Below are positions 6,609 through 12,205 of a stretch of DNA of 12,205 nt, in pieces. The stretch's first letter is position 1. The number at the start of each line of letters is the position of its first letter. The notes below the pieces were generated by a model that ran no database searches, had not been told where the DNA came from, and saw only the letters and a program-made list of their open reading frames with translations. This DNA comes from Syntrophomonadaceae bacterium (GTDB taxonomy: Bacteria > Bacillota > Syntrophomonadia > Syntrophomonadales > Syntrophomonadaceae): NCBI GenBank assembly GCA_028683995.1, contig JAQUGU010000030.1, positions 1-12,205 of the forward strand, given 5' to 3'. The translations under genes were made by a program, and so were the position numbers.

Positions 6609-6644
6609 AGAAAATGATGTCCCCCTCAATATAATGCTATGTTA

Positions 6645-6673
6645 ATTCTATTCAATGCCAGATGAGTAGTCAA
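6645..6673 (-). promoter_or_regulatory. Sigma-A-type promoter of yabR
   Basis: On the minus strand TTGACT (6673-6668), a 17-nt spacer and TAGAAT (6650-6645) match the consensus at five of six positions each, with ideal spacing. The -10 ends 36 nt before the yabR ATG. No terminator is visible between divIC and this promoter, so yabR probably also receives read-through. Confidence 0.7.
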
Positions 6674-6689
6674 CATCAACCTTGTTTAT

Positions 6690-6971
6690 TCAGGGTAAAA
6701 CTTCAACAACCCGGATTTCACCCTTTTTGACCATTCCCAGTTGTTCCCGGGCTATTTTTTCCAGCGTTGCTGGCGAATTGGCCTGCTTAAGCTCCCGTTC
6801 TAATTCCTGTCTGTTTGTCTCCAACTCTGCTTTTTGATTTTCCAATCGCTCTATGCGCTGGTTTAAATCCCACAACATTTTTACCCGTGGGGCTACCGGC
6901 AGCAACAAAAATACTACCAGCACCCCGGTCAGTATTATTTTAAGCCGGGACTTTTTATTGTTCTTCTTCAT
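6690..6971 (-). CDS. divIC: Cell division protein DivIC (FtsB-like)
   Basis: A bitopic membrane protein of the divisome that forms a complex with FtsL and DivIB (FtsQ) at the septum. The 93-residue protein has a basic cytoplasmic tip (MKKNNKKSRLK) and one membrane helix (residues about 12-31, IILTGVLVVFLLLPV). A coiled coil follows (about 35-65, LNQRIERLENQKAELETNRQ), then the conserved FtsB/DivIC end ATLEKIAREQLGMVKKGEI. The start is ATG 6971, with AGGAGG 6 nt upstream; an 11-codon in-frame extension lacks such a site. The start overlaps the end of the upstream HTH gene by 17 nt, so translation is probably coupled. The position after yabP/yabQ and before yabR matches B. subtilis. Confidence 0.94.
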   Translation of the reverse strand: MKKNNKKSRLKIILTGVLVVFLLLPVAPRVKMLWDLNQRIERLENQKAELETNRQELERELKQANSPATLEKIAREQLGMVKKGEIRVVEVLP

Positions 6972-7191
6972 CGCGATCCTCCTGGTTGTATAGACCCAGC
7001 ACATCTCCCGGAAGTATGATAACTACTTCATAACCTTTGGAGCGGGCACGGTTATACAGGGTAGCAACGGTACTGGCAGTAATCTTAAGGGTTCTACTTA
7101 TTTCGTCCGTACTTTTACCCGTCTCTTTCATAACTACTACTTGTCTCTCTCTAAAGCTGAGTTTCTCTGCTCCCCGGATTTCAATATGCAT
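6955..7191 (-). CDS. Small helix-turn-helix protein resembling sigma-factor region 4, unknown role
   Basis: I do not recognise this gene as a named one. Residues about 10-55 (LSFRERQVVVMKETGKSTDEISRTLKITASTVATLYNRAR) fit the helix-turn-helix of sigma-70 region 4 / LuxR-type domains. There is no region 2, so it cannot be a complete sigma factor. The tail is KGYEVVIILPGDVLG and an acidic end, QEDRDEEEQ. It overlaps divIC by 17 nt, which ties the two in expression. The start is unsettled: ATG 7191 gives 78 residues beginning MHIEIRG. In-frame ATG 7215 and GTG 7224 are possible but would overlap a DnaA-box cluster, and none has a good Shine-Dalgarno. It is absent from the B. subtilis cluster between yabQ and divIC. 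A DNA-binding regulator of its own operon is a reasonable guess, not shown. Confidence 0.75.
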   Translation of the reverse strand: MHIEIRGAEKLSFRERQVVVMKETGKSTDEISRTLKITASTVATLYNRARSKGYEVVIILPGDVLGLYNQEDRDEEEQ

Positions 7192-7205
7192 AAGGTTAAA
7201 CAACT

Positions 7206-7237
7206 CTATCCACATTTTATCCACAAACTGTGGACAA
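7206..7237. promoter_or_regulatory. Cluster of three DnaA boxes upstream of the HTH-divIC pair
   Basis: TTATCCACA at 7217-7225 (plus) is the exact DnaA box. CTATCCACA at 7206-7214 (plus, 2 nt away) and TTGTCCACA at 7237-7229 (minus, 3 nt away) each differ from it at one position. The last two form a near-symmetric inverted pair. Three boxes in 32 bp are very unlikely by chance. They sit immediately before or over the start of the HTH gene and after yabQ, suggesting DnaA-controlled transcription of HTH-divIC or a DnaA-titration site. Duplex unwinding elements or a dnaA/dnaN context are lacking, so this is not oriC as seen here. Confidence 0.7.
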
Positions 7238-7298
7238 ATTTAGTATGCTTTATCTTCGGGATAGGGTTTAGAAAATCCTTCTTTAAGCAAATAATTTT

Positions 7299-7724
7299 TT
7301 AATCTTCTGAATCTGCAGGCGGGTCTTTAGGTTGCGGTTTTAGTTTTGCTATAATTTTTTTAGCCCAAAACTGAACTTTCTTTATATTTCGGACGAGAGC
7401 GGCAACAGTAGTGACCATCGCCCCGGCCAGGCGGGATATGGGTGCATCCAGGCGGGAGGCAAACCGACGATAATATATTAGGATTCCCAGAACCAGGGCT
7501 ATTAAAACATAGATCCGCATTTCTCCCTGATTGATGAAAAGCATGCCCAGAAATACCAGGGCAATAATAATCATCCACAGGGAAAAATCCAGCAGGTACA
7601 AGACATAGCGAGATACCCGGGCAGCTCGGATAAGTTCCTGGTAGAAATGAAAAATGGTTCCGGTAAGCAACCCAAGTACCAGGGTTAATATGAAGGCTTC
7701 TATCTGGCCCAGCAACCCAGTCAA
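7299..7724 (-). CDS. yabQ: Spore cortex biosynthesis protein YabQ
   Basis: YabQ is a mother-cell membrane protein, made under sigma-E in B. subtilis and needed for spore cortex formation. This 141-residue protein has three or four hydrophobic helices in its first ~90 residues (FILTLVLGLLTGTIFHFY, YLLDFSLWMIIIALVFLGMLF, IYVLIALVLGILIYY), then a basic cytoplasmic tail ending KLKPQPKDPPADSED. The helix pattern with the early GxxxGxxFHFYQE motif and the position next to yabP support the call. The start is TTG at 7724, with AAGGGGGGG about 7 nt upstream; no ATG nearby has such a site. The biochemical activity is unknown. Confidence 0.88.
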   Translation of the reverse strand: MTGLLGQIEAFILTLVLGLLTGTIFHFYQELIRAARVSRYVLYLLDFSLWMIIIALVFLGMLFINQGEMRIYVLIALVLGILIYYRRFASRLDAPISRLAGAMVTTVAALVRNIKKVQFWAKKIIAKLKPQPKDPPADSED

Positions 7725-7914
7725 AATATTTCCCCCCCTTCCCCTACTCAGCGGTCCTTGCTCTTAACCTTATGGCAGTTTTGTGGTTACGTTGACAACA
7801 AGTTTACCCGGGCGAACACACGGGTTCGCCCCTACAGGTTGTGGACACCCCGGAAAGGAAACACGTCAACAGTTTTTATACCTGGTTGAGTATGGCCTTG
7901 GGACGTGGACTGAT
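7725..7914. other. 190-bp gap between yabP and yabQ, interrupted by a dispersed repeat
   Basis: No gene is present. It holds the GGGCGAAC palindrome (copy 4) and weak flanking inverted hexamers GTTGAC (about 7793) and GTCAAC (about 7865). yabP and yabQ are normally tightly spaced, so the gap is best explained by repeat insertion. No clear promoter for yabQ was found. Confidence 0.45.
7810..7838. repeat. Dispersed palindromic repeat, GGGCGAAC family, copy 4
   Basis: GGGCGAAC (7810-7817) pairs with GTTCGCCC (7824-7831), followed by CTACAGG. It is identical to copy 1 (5068-5096) at all but one of 29 bases. It lies between yabP and yabQ and would form a stem in their shared transcript. Confidence 0.75.
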
Positions 7915-8184
7915 TTATTTTAACAGGCGGTTTAGTATGTTTTTGCCTTTGGCTTTTATATCAGTTCCCTGGGCTTTATATTCCACACTATTGACATTGC
8001 CCTCCAGGGCTACCTTTCCTTCTTCCAGATTTAACATGCTAACATGAAGTCCCTGTCCCAATATGCAAAGGTATCCCAGTTCAGTCTCCAGGACTATTTC
8101 ATCTTCATCAAAGGTATTAACGTTTTTTACTCCGCTAAGCTGCATGTTGCTGCGGTTTATCAGGGTTAAGGAATGATCTCCCAC
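7915..8184 (-). CDS. yabP: Sporulation protein YabP
   Basis: YabP belongs to the YabP/YqfC family, small sporulation proteins produced in the mother cell. The 89-residue sequence shows the family pattern: HSLTLINRSNMQLSGVKNVNTFDEDEIVLETELGYLCILGQGLHVSMLNLEEGKVALEGNV in short beta-type segments, with LSGV..V..FDE..I.LET..G.L.I.G..L.V..L....G.V...G.V spacing. The start is GTG at 8184, with AGGAGG 8 nt upstream. It is in order with rqcP upstream and yabQ downstream. No signal peptide or membrane segment is present. Confidence 0.92.
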   Translation of the reverse strand: MGDHSLTLINRSNMQLSGVKNVNTFDEDEIVLETELGYLCILGQGLHVSMLNLEEGKVALEGNVNSVEYKAQGTDIKAKGKNILNRLLK

Positions 8185-8277
8185 TATCCTCGCCTCCTTT
8201 TTTTAGTCCAGATGAAAATACCGGTTTTCTATAAACAATATGCGGGAGACCCTGTGGTTATTCCCCCGGAAAACGCA

Positions 8278-8338
8278 AACAAGGGGACTGTTCTTCGGCT
8301 TGTCTGGTTTAGACAAACCGAAGAACAGTCCCCTTGTT
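8278..8338. repeat. Long inverted repeat (28-nt arms) between rqcP and yabP
   Basis: The left arm 8278-8305 (AACAAGGGGACTGTTC...) and right arm 8311-8338 are inverse complements at 27 of 28 positions around a 5-nt loop, GGTTT. The one mismatch is C-A in plus-strand RNA but a tolerated G-U pair in minus-strand RNA, the direction of the operon. It begins 8 nt after the rqcP stop codon. GGGGACTGTTC-type hairpins are, from memory, dispersed in many Clostridia genomes. It could act as an mRNA-stability element or partial terminator; no T-run follows. Confidence 0.85.
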
Positions 8339-8345
8339 ACACTCG

Positions 8346-8588
8346 CTATTCAATAATCCGGTATAAATTTTTGGCTTCCGCAGCTTTTACGTTGTCCTTG
8401 ATATCCAGTACTTCAAAAGTGGTACTTTTATCTCCAATCTGAAGAACAATAATATCCCCTTTTTTCACTTCGCTGGAGGGCTTGGCTATTCTTCCGTTAA
8501 GCAAAACCCTTTCATTGGCAGCAAAATCGCGGGCAACGGTGCGTCTCTTTATAATGCGCGATATTTTTAGGAATTTGTCCAGGCGCAT
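8346..8588 (-). CDS. rqcP: S4-domain ribosome quality-control protein RqcP (YabO)
   Basis: RqcP works with RqcH on stalled 50S subunits, helping add C-terminal alanine tails that mark incomplete proteins for degradation (established in B. subtilis). The 80-residue protein is essentially one S4 RNA-binding domain: MRLDKFLKISRIIKRRTVA, then VLLNGR.AKPSSEVKKGD and the end DNVKAAEAKNLYRIIE. ATG at 8588 follows the hup TAA stop directly (TAAATG), and no strong Shine-Dalgarno is visible, so translation is likely coupled to hup. Length and neighbours match B. subtilis yabO. Confidence 0.93.
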   Translation of the reverse strand: MRLDKFLKISRIIKRRTVARDFAANERVLLNGRIAKPSSEVKKGDIIVLQIGDKSTTFEVLDIKDNVKAAEAKNLYRIIE

Positions 8589-8861
8589 TTAACTTACAGC
8601 ATCTTTTAGTACTTTGCCCACCTTGAAAGCAGGAACCCTGGTGGCTGGAATGTCAATTTCAGCTCCGGTTTGTGGATTCCTTCCTTTCCTGGCCTGGCGA
8701 TCCCTGGTTTCAAATGTTCCAAAGCCGATGAGCTGTACTTTGTCTCCGCCTTTTAGTGCATCTGCAACTACGGTAAAGAAAGCATTAATTACCTGCTCCG
8801 CATCCTTTTTGGTCATACCGGCTTTTGAGGCAACATGAGTGACTAAATCGGTCTTATTCAA
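8589..8861 (-). CDS. hup: HU-family DNA-binding protein
   Basis: A nucleoid-associated dimer that bends DNA. The 90-residue sequence is a full HU: MNKTDLVTHVASKAGMTKKDAEQ, the hinge GFGTF (46-50), and the DNA-binding arm with RKGRNPQTGAEIDIPA around the intercalating Pro of RNPQTG (61-66). TTG at 8861 is the start: AGGAGGG lies 8 nt upstream and no other start fits. In B. subtilis the HU gene is elsewhere, while many Clostridia carry one between mazG and rqcP. It follows mazG by about 107 nt, in which I could not identify a convincing promoter. Confidence 0.96.
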   Translation of the reverse strand: MNKTDLVTHVASKAGMTKKDAEQVINAFFTVVADALKGGDKVQLIGFGTFETRDRQARKGRNPQTGAEIDIPATRVPAFKVGKVLKDAVS

Positions 8862-8968
8862 GAATGCATCCCTCCTTATAAGTGGTATTAACTGGTTATT
8901 CGCTGTTTGCCGAGATTATCCTTCTTTTACAGTGAAAAAGATATAAAATAATCGATAGTTCACTGAAA

Positions 8969-9730
8969 TCATAGCCCCTTGGTCTTGGATTCATCCCATA
9001 GGACGTCCATTTCTTCCAGGCCAAGGTCAGTAAAATCCTGCCCCGCCTGCCTAATCTTATCCTCTATGTAGTTGAAACGCCTGGTAAATTTATCATTACA
9101 AGCTTGCAGGGCCTGTTCGGGCTCGATATTTTTCAGGCGGGCGACATTAACCAGGGCAAAAAAGATGTCTCCCCATTCCTCCCGTACCTGGGCTTCATTT
9201 TCAGCTCGGCCCAATTCTTCTATTTCTTCCTGGACTTTCTCCAGTGCTCCATTTACATTAGGCCAGTCAAATCCCACCCGGGCAGCTTTTTCCTGGATTT
9301 TTTCGGCCCGCATTAGTGCCGGCAGGATTTTGGGAATTCCACCCAGAAGATATTGCTGCCCTTCCCGACGTTTAAGGCCGTCCCAGACTTCCATCACCTC
9401 ATCACCAGTTTGCAGTTGTTTTGCATCTCCAAAGACATGAGGGTGACGCAGAACCATCTTATGGCTGACACTCCGGGATACATCAGAGAAGTCGAAATGT
9501 CCTTCCCGCTGAGCCAGGGCAGCATGAAAAACTACCTGTAGCAGCAGGTCCCCCAGTTCTTCCCTGAGCTTAGTCATATCATTCTCGTTTATAGCTTCAA
9601 TAACTTCGTAGCTTTCCTCAATTAAATAGCGTATCAGGGATTCATGAGTCTGTTCCCGATCCCAGGGACAACCCTGTGGCCCTAACAACCTGTCCATCAC
9701 CTGAATAAGCTCATCTATCGCCGTACTCAT
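8969..9730 (-). CDS. mazG: Nucleoside triphosphate pyrophosphohydrolase MazG (YabN C-terminal-like)
   Basis: MazG hydrolyses NTPs and dNTPs to the monophosphate and pyrophosphate, clearing damaged nucleotides; in E. coli it also affects ppGpp levels. Two all-alpha MazG domains are visible: the first with EESYE (38-42) and EELGD (57-61), the second with EEIEE (168-172) and EEWGD (184-188). These acidic motifs bind Mg2+. The 253-residue length fits the stand-alone E. coli-type enzyme. B. subtilis YabN has an extra N-terminal methylase domain, absent here. ATG at 9730 has AGGAGG 8 nt upstream, and that site overlaps the end of the preceding gene, only 12 nt away, so the two are co-transcribed. 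Confidence 0.95.
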   Translation of the reverse strand: MSTAIDELIQVMDRLLGPQGCPWDREQTHESLIRYLIEESYEVIEAINENDMTKLREELGDLLLQVVFHAALAQREGHFDFSDVSRSVSHKMVLRHPHVFGDAKQLQTGDEVMEVWDGLKRREGQQYLLGGIPKILPALMRAEKIQEKAARVGFDWPNVNGALEKVQEEIEELGRAENEAQVREEWGDIFFALVNVARLKNIEPEQALQACNDKFTRRFNYIEDKIRQAGQDFTDLGLEEMDVLWDESKTKGL

Positions 9731-9742
9731 TAACTGCTCCTC

Positions 9743-11293
9743 CTATCTCTCTATCAGCCTCTTCACCATATCCACATCCAGTTCTTTTAACAGCAAGAGT
9801 AATAGCCCGTATATGCCCATACCAACTGTAATGGCCAGCAGGGTAGAGATATGGGAGTGGATATCAGCACCTACCAGAGCCTGGTAAATAAATTTTACTC
9901 CCAGGGTCATTATAACCGTTACCAGTCCTATTTTAACCAGTCGTTTGCCTTCGTAAACTACCCCGGTTAGTTTTTGGAGATAGATTATGTTTAGCAATGA
10001 ACCTATCAGGAAAGCAGTTACTGTTCCTATAGCTGCACCCCGAACATTTAATACCGGTACGCTGGTAAGGGTATAGTTAAGAATAACTTTGATAATGCCG
10101 GTAATAATCAGGTTACGCATGGCTATCTCTGGATGCCCGATACCCTGCAAACCCGCACTGGATAGCTGGAAGGCAGCCAGCATGATGCAAGAAAAAGCCA
10201 GTATTTCCAGGGGCACACCAGCTTCAGGTGTGGCATAAAGCAGGTTGCAGATGGGAAAGGCGAGAATAAACAAACCCGCCGCACAGGGAAAGGATATGAG
10301 CATACCCGCGCGAAAACCGTTGTTAATACGAATATTTAAAAGTTTTTTATCCTTCATAGCCAGGGCCTCGGATACTGCCGGCACCAGGCTGGTAGCTATG
10401 GCAATGGTAAAAATGGAAGGCAAACCTATAAGTATGGCAGCCATACCAGAAAGCTGCCCATAAAGGGCGGTGGCCTGAGAGGTAGTATAATTTATGGCCA
10501 TTAATCGTCCCGGAACTATTATGGCATCCAACATCTGGACCAGGGGAAGTACTACCGCACCAAAAGAAACTGGTATAGCCAGGGTAATCATTTCCCGGGC
10601 TAGCTCCATGGAGGTAGCTCCGGAGTATTTTAAATCCCGACCCTGGGTTTTGTTTTTTGAGCGGAAGCTTAGATAATATATACTGAGCACTATTACCCCA
10701 ACTACCCCACCTACTACGGCACCAAAGGTCGCTCCGGCAGCCGAGTACTGCAGACCACGGGGAAAAAGAAGAAATGCCAGAATTAAAACTGCAGTTACCC
10801 GGAAAAGCTGCTCAAATACCTGGGATACGGCAGTGGGGATCATAGTCTGCTGCCCCTGAAAATAGCCCCTGAATACTGACATCAACCCGGCGAAGAAGAT
10901 GGCTGGGGCTACTGCCAGTATGGGATAGTAGGCCCGCGGTTCTTTTAATATGTTATTAGCTATAAAATGGGCTGATTGCATTACCAGGAGAGTCAGAATG
11001 ATACCGAAAAGAAACAATATCACTAATGAGACCCGGAATATCTTACGGCTATCTCCACTATAGCCCTCAGTCTCTTTGCGAGAAACTAGTACGGAAATAG
11101 CCACTGGTACCCCGGCTGTGGCCAGGGCCAGAATGGTGGTATAGATAGGGTAAGCCATCTGGTACAGACCCATTCCCTCACCACCCAGCAACCGGGCCAG
11201 GGGAATGCGGTAAACTGCTCCCAACAACTTGCTAATAGCCCCGGCAATGCTCAATACCAGGGCACCCCGGAGAAAATTCTTCTTATTCTCCAA
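9743..11293 (-). CDS. MOP-superfamily lipid/polysaccharide flippase, SpoVB/YabM-like
   Basis: A membrane protein of the MATE/MOP exporter class (SpoVB, MurJ, Wzx), which flips lipid-linked sugar precursors such as those for cortex peptidoglycan. The 516-residue chain holds about 14 hydrophobic helices. The N-terminus LENKKNFLRGALVLSIAG and the next segment AISKLLGAVYRIPLARLLGGEGMGLYQMAYP are typical of SpoVB/YabM proteins. The open frame extends upstream to 11443, but the extension has no membrane or family features. TTG at 11293 has GGGGAGG 7 nt upstream and is the likely start. B. subtilis yabM lies at this place between spoVT and yabN, so a YabM orthologue is likely; SpoVB itself is a paralogue, so I give no symbol. 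Confidence 0.92.
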   Translation of the reverse strand: MENKKNFLRGALVLSIAGAISKLLGAVYRIPLARLLGGEGMGLYQMAYPIYTTILALATAGVPVAISVLVSRKETEGYSGDSRKIFRVSLVILFLFGIILTLLVMQSAHFIANNILKEPRAYYPILAVAPAIFFAGLMSVFRGYFQGQQTMIPTAVSQVFEQLFRVTAVLILAFLLFPRGLQYSAAGATFGAVVGGVVGVIVLSIYYLSFRSKNKTQGRDLKYSGATSMELAREMITLAIPVSFGAVVLPLVQMLDAIIVPGRLMAINYTTSQATALYGQLSGMAAILIGLPSIFTIAIATSLVPAVSEALAMKDKKLLNIRINNGFRAGMLISFPCAAGLFILAFPICNLLYATPEAGVPLEILAFSCIMLAAFQLSSAGLQGIGHPEIAMRNLIITGIIKVILNYTLTSVPVLNVRGAAIGTVTAFLIGSLLNIIYLQKLTGVVYEGKRLVKIGLVTVIMTLGVKFIYQALVGADIHSHISTLLAITVGMGIYGLLLLLLKELDVDMVKRLIER

Positions 11294-11324
11294 TTTAGAT
11301 CCTCCCCAATTTCTCGTGAGGTAT

Positions 11325-11333
11325 ATTATAGCA
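11325..11333 (-). promoter_or_regulatory. Extended -10 promoter of the flippase-mazG unit
   Basis: On the minus strand TGCTATAAT is a perfect extended -10 element, 31 nt before the TTG start. The -35 position (TTCTTA with a 17-nt spacer) is weak, as expected for extended -10 promoters. Confidence 0.6.
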
Positions 11334-11448
11334 CACAGGAATTTAATTAAGAATTGAGAATTAAGAATTGTTGCAGAAATGCTACATCCCCAGCTGCTAT
11401 TTTCATTGGTAGTTGTGTGTACCCAGCTCTTAATCCTTCTCACTACAT

Positions 11449-11482
11449 AAAAAAAGCGATCTTATTTGTTAATAAGACCGCT
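11449..11482 (-). terminator. Rho-independent terminator of spoVT
   Basis: On the minus strand AGCGGTCTTATT, loop AACA, AATAAGATCGCT forms a 12-bp stem (with one G-U pair) followed by a run of seven T. It begins 27 nt after the spoVT stop codon, so spoVT is a single-gene unit. Confidence 0.85.
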
Positions 11483-11509
11483 CGTTCGTAATGCTGTATG
11501 CTGCGATAT

Positions 11510-12073
11510 TTACTGTTCCATCTGTTTGGCCAGGAAACCAGCAGCCGTTTCCGCCAGCTTAACCTCGATGTCGCCCAGCTTGACTCCTGCCTCTTTACTG
11601 ACGATAATTACTGCTCCGATAGGGTCCCCCTGAGTGATAATAGGTGCAATTACCTGGGATTTTATGGTGTACTCCCGGTCATCATTTTGAATTACGTGAA
11701 CATTTTCATCATCAGCCGCCTGCAGGTCGTTCATAATCAGGGTAGTTCTTTCCTCCAGGGCTCGTTCCACTGCGTTACCGATAGCCTTGCTCAAAAACTC
11801 CCGTTTGTTAGCGCCTGCTACTGCTATAATTACATCCCGGTCAGCTATCATGGAAATATGACCGATAGTTTCGTGCAGTGAGTCCGCATACTCTTTAGCA
11901 AAATCCCCCAATTCTCCGATGGGAGAATATTTCTTTAAGATAACTTCACCTTCATGGTCAACAAAGATTTCCAGAGGGTCACCCTCACGAATGCGTAGTG
12001 TTCTGCGTATCTCCTTGGGAATAACGACTCTTCCCAGGTCGTCAATGCGGCGAACAATTCCTGTTGCTTTCAA
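11510..12073 (-). CDS. spoVT: Stage V sporulation protein T, AbrB-family regulator
   Basis: SpoVT is a forespore transcription factor that adjusts sigma-G-dependent genes and spore maturation. The N-terminal swapped-hairpin AbrB domain is clear (residues 1-48: ATGIVRRIDDLGRVVIPKE, then LRIREGDPLEIFVD and EVILKKYSP). The C-terminal GAF-like domain spans about 56-185 (SLHETIGHISMIADRDVIIAVAG, then IAPIITQGDPIGAVIIVSKE). 187 residues compares with 178 in B. subtilis. The only start that fits is TTG at 12073 (AAAGGAGGG lies 11 nt upstream). It is preceded by a sigma-G-like promoter and followed by its own terminator. Confidence 0.96.
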   Translation of the reverse strand: MKATGIVRRIDDLGRVVIPKEIRRTLRIREGDPLEIFVDHEGEVILKKYSPIGELGDFAKEYADSLHETIGHISMIADRDVIIAVAGANKREFLSKAIGNAVERALEERTTLIMNDLQAADDENVHVIQNDDREYTIKSQVIAPIITQGDPIGAVIIVSKEAGVKLGDIEVKLAETAAGFLAKQMEQ

Positions 12074-12130
12074 TTTACAATTATCCCTCCTTTTTTAAAA
12101 ACTTGAAAATGCTGTTTTCTTTCTCAGTGA

Positions 12131-12161
12131 TAGTATATAACTCAAAATACCCTTTTATTCA
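12131..12161 (-). promoter_or_regulatory. Sigma-G-type (forespore) promoter of spoVT
   Basis: On the minus strand TGAATA (12161-12156), an 18-nt spacer and TATACTA (12137-12131) match the B. subtilis sigma-G consensus TGAATA / CATACTA with one difference. spoVT is a known sigma-G target in B. subtilis. The -10 ends 57 nt before the start codon. Confidence 0.65.
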
Positions 12162-12205
12162 CTTTTTACCATCAAAGTGTGAAAAATTTTAATCTCCTTA
12201 AAATT

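Larger units (their letters stand above)
11294..11509. other. spoVT-flippase gene spacer
   Basis: It holds the spoVT terminator, the flippase promoter and, at about 11343-11370, an AT-rich simple repeat of GAATTAAGAATT type (AAGAATTGAGAATTAAGAATTG reads as near copies of one 10-12-mer). No gene is seen. Confidence 0.5.

Noticed and set aside
7206..7237. Chromosomal origin oriC
   Set aside because: Only three boxes, no AT-rich unwinding region next to them, and no dnaA, dnaN or rpmH in the window.
11498..11881. 127-codon plus-strand open frame opposite spoVT
   Set aside because: It is antisense to a clear SpoVT coding sequence and lacks a ribosome binding site.
12185..12205. AATTTTAA/TTAAAATT inverted repeat as a terminator of an upstream gene
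   Set aside because: The arms are all A/T, too weak for a terminator, and the upstream context is outside the window.

Overview
The window comes from an endospore-forming Firmicute, most likely an anaerobic Clostridia of the Syntrophomonadaceae/Peptococcaceae type. This rests on the gene order, on strong Shine-Dalgarno sequences (AGGAGG), and on frequent TTG/GTG starts. The genus is an inference, since no rRNA or other marker is present. Nearly everything lies on the minus strand, so the biological reading direction is from right to left.

Right part (12205 to about 6165): this is the 'yab' sporulation/division cluster known from Bacillus subtilis. The order is spoVT, a spoVB/yabM-type lipid flippase, mazG (yabN), hup (HU, inserted here), rqcP (yabO), yabP, yabQ, a small sigma-region-4-like HTH protein (not part of the B. 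subtilis cluster), divIC, and the S1-domain gene yabR. spoVT has a good forespore sigma-G-type promoter and its own terminator. The flippase gene has an extended -10 promoter and runs into mazG. yabR has its own sigma-A-type promoter and ends in a perfect-palindrome terminator. A tight cluster of three DnaA boxes sits just upstream of, or over, the start of the HTH-divIC pair.

Middle part (6109 to 2743): a short Ppx/GppA phosphatase gene is followed by an intergenic mosaic of dispersed palindromic repeats. Next come a plus-strand beta-carbonic anhydrase and, divergent from it across about 500 bp, a formate/nitrite-family (FNT) channel with its own terminator. In B. subtilis yabR is close to spoIIE, so this block looks like an insertion of C1/anion metabolism genes into the sporulation cluster.

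Left part (2307 to 1): spoIIE, encoding the membrane PP2C phosphatase that activates sigma-F. It is intact over 769 codons but its C-terminus is cut by the window edge. It is preceded by a promoter with the unusual 21-nt spacer known from Spo0A-activated sigma-A promoters.

I see no CRISPR array, phage, transposase, tRNA or rRNA. The points most worth a second look are the DnaA-box cluster next to the HTH-divIC pair, the uncharacterised HTH protein, the family of GGGCGAAC palindromes (one of which supplies a gene's stop codon), and the FNT/carbonic anhydrase divergon with a perfect operator-like palindrome.
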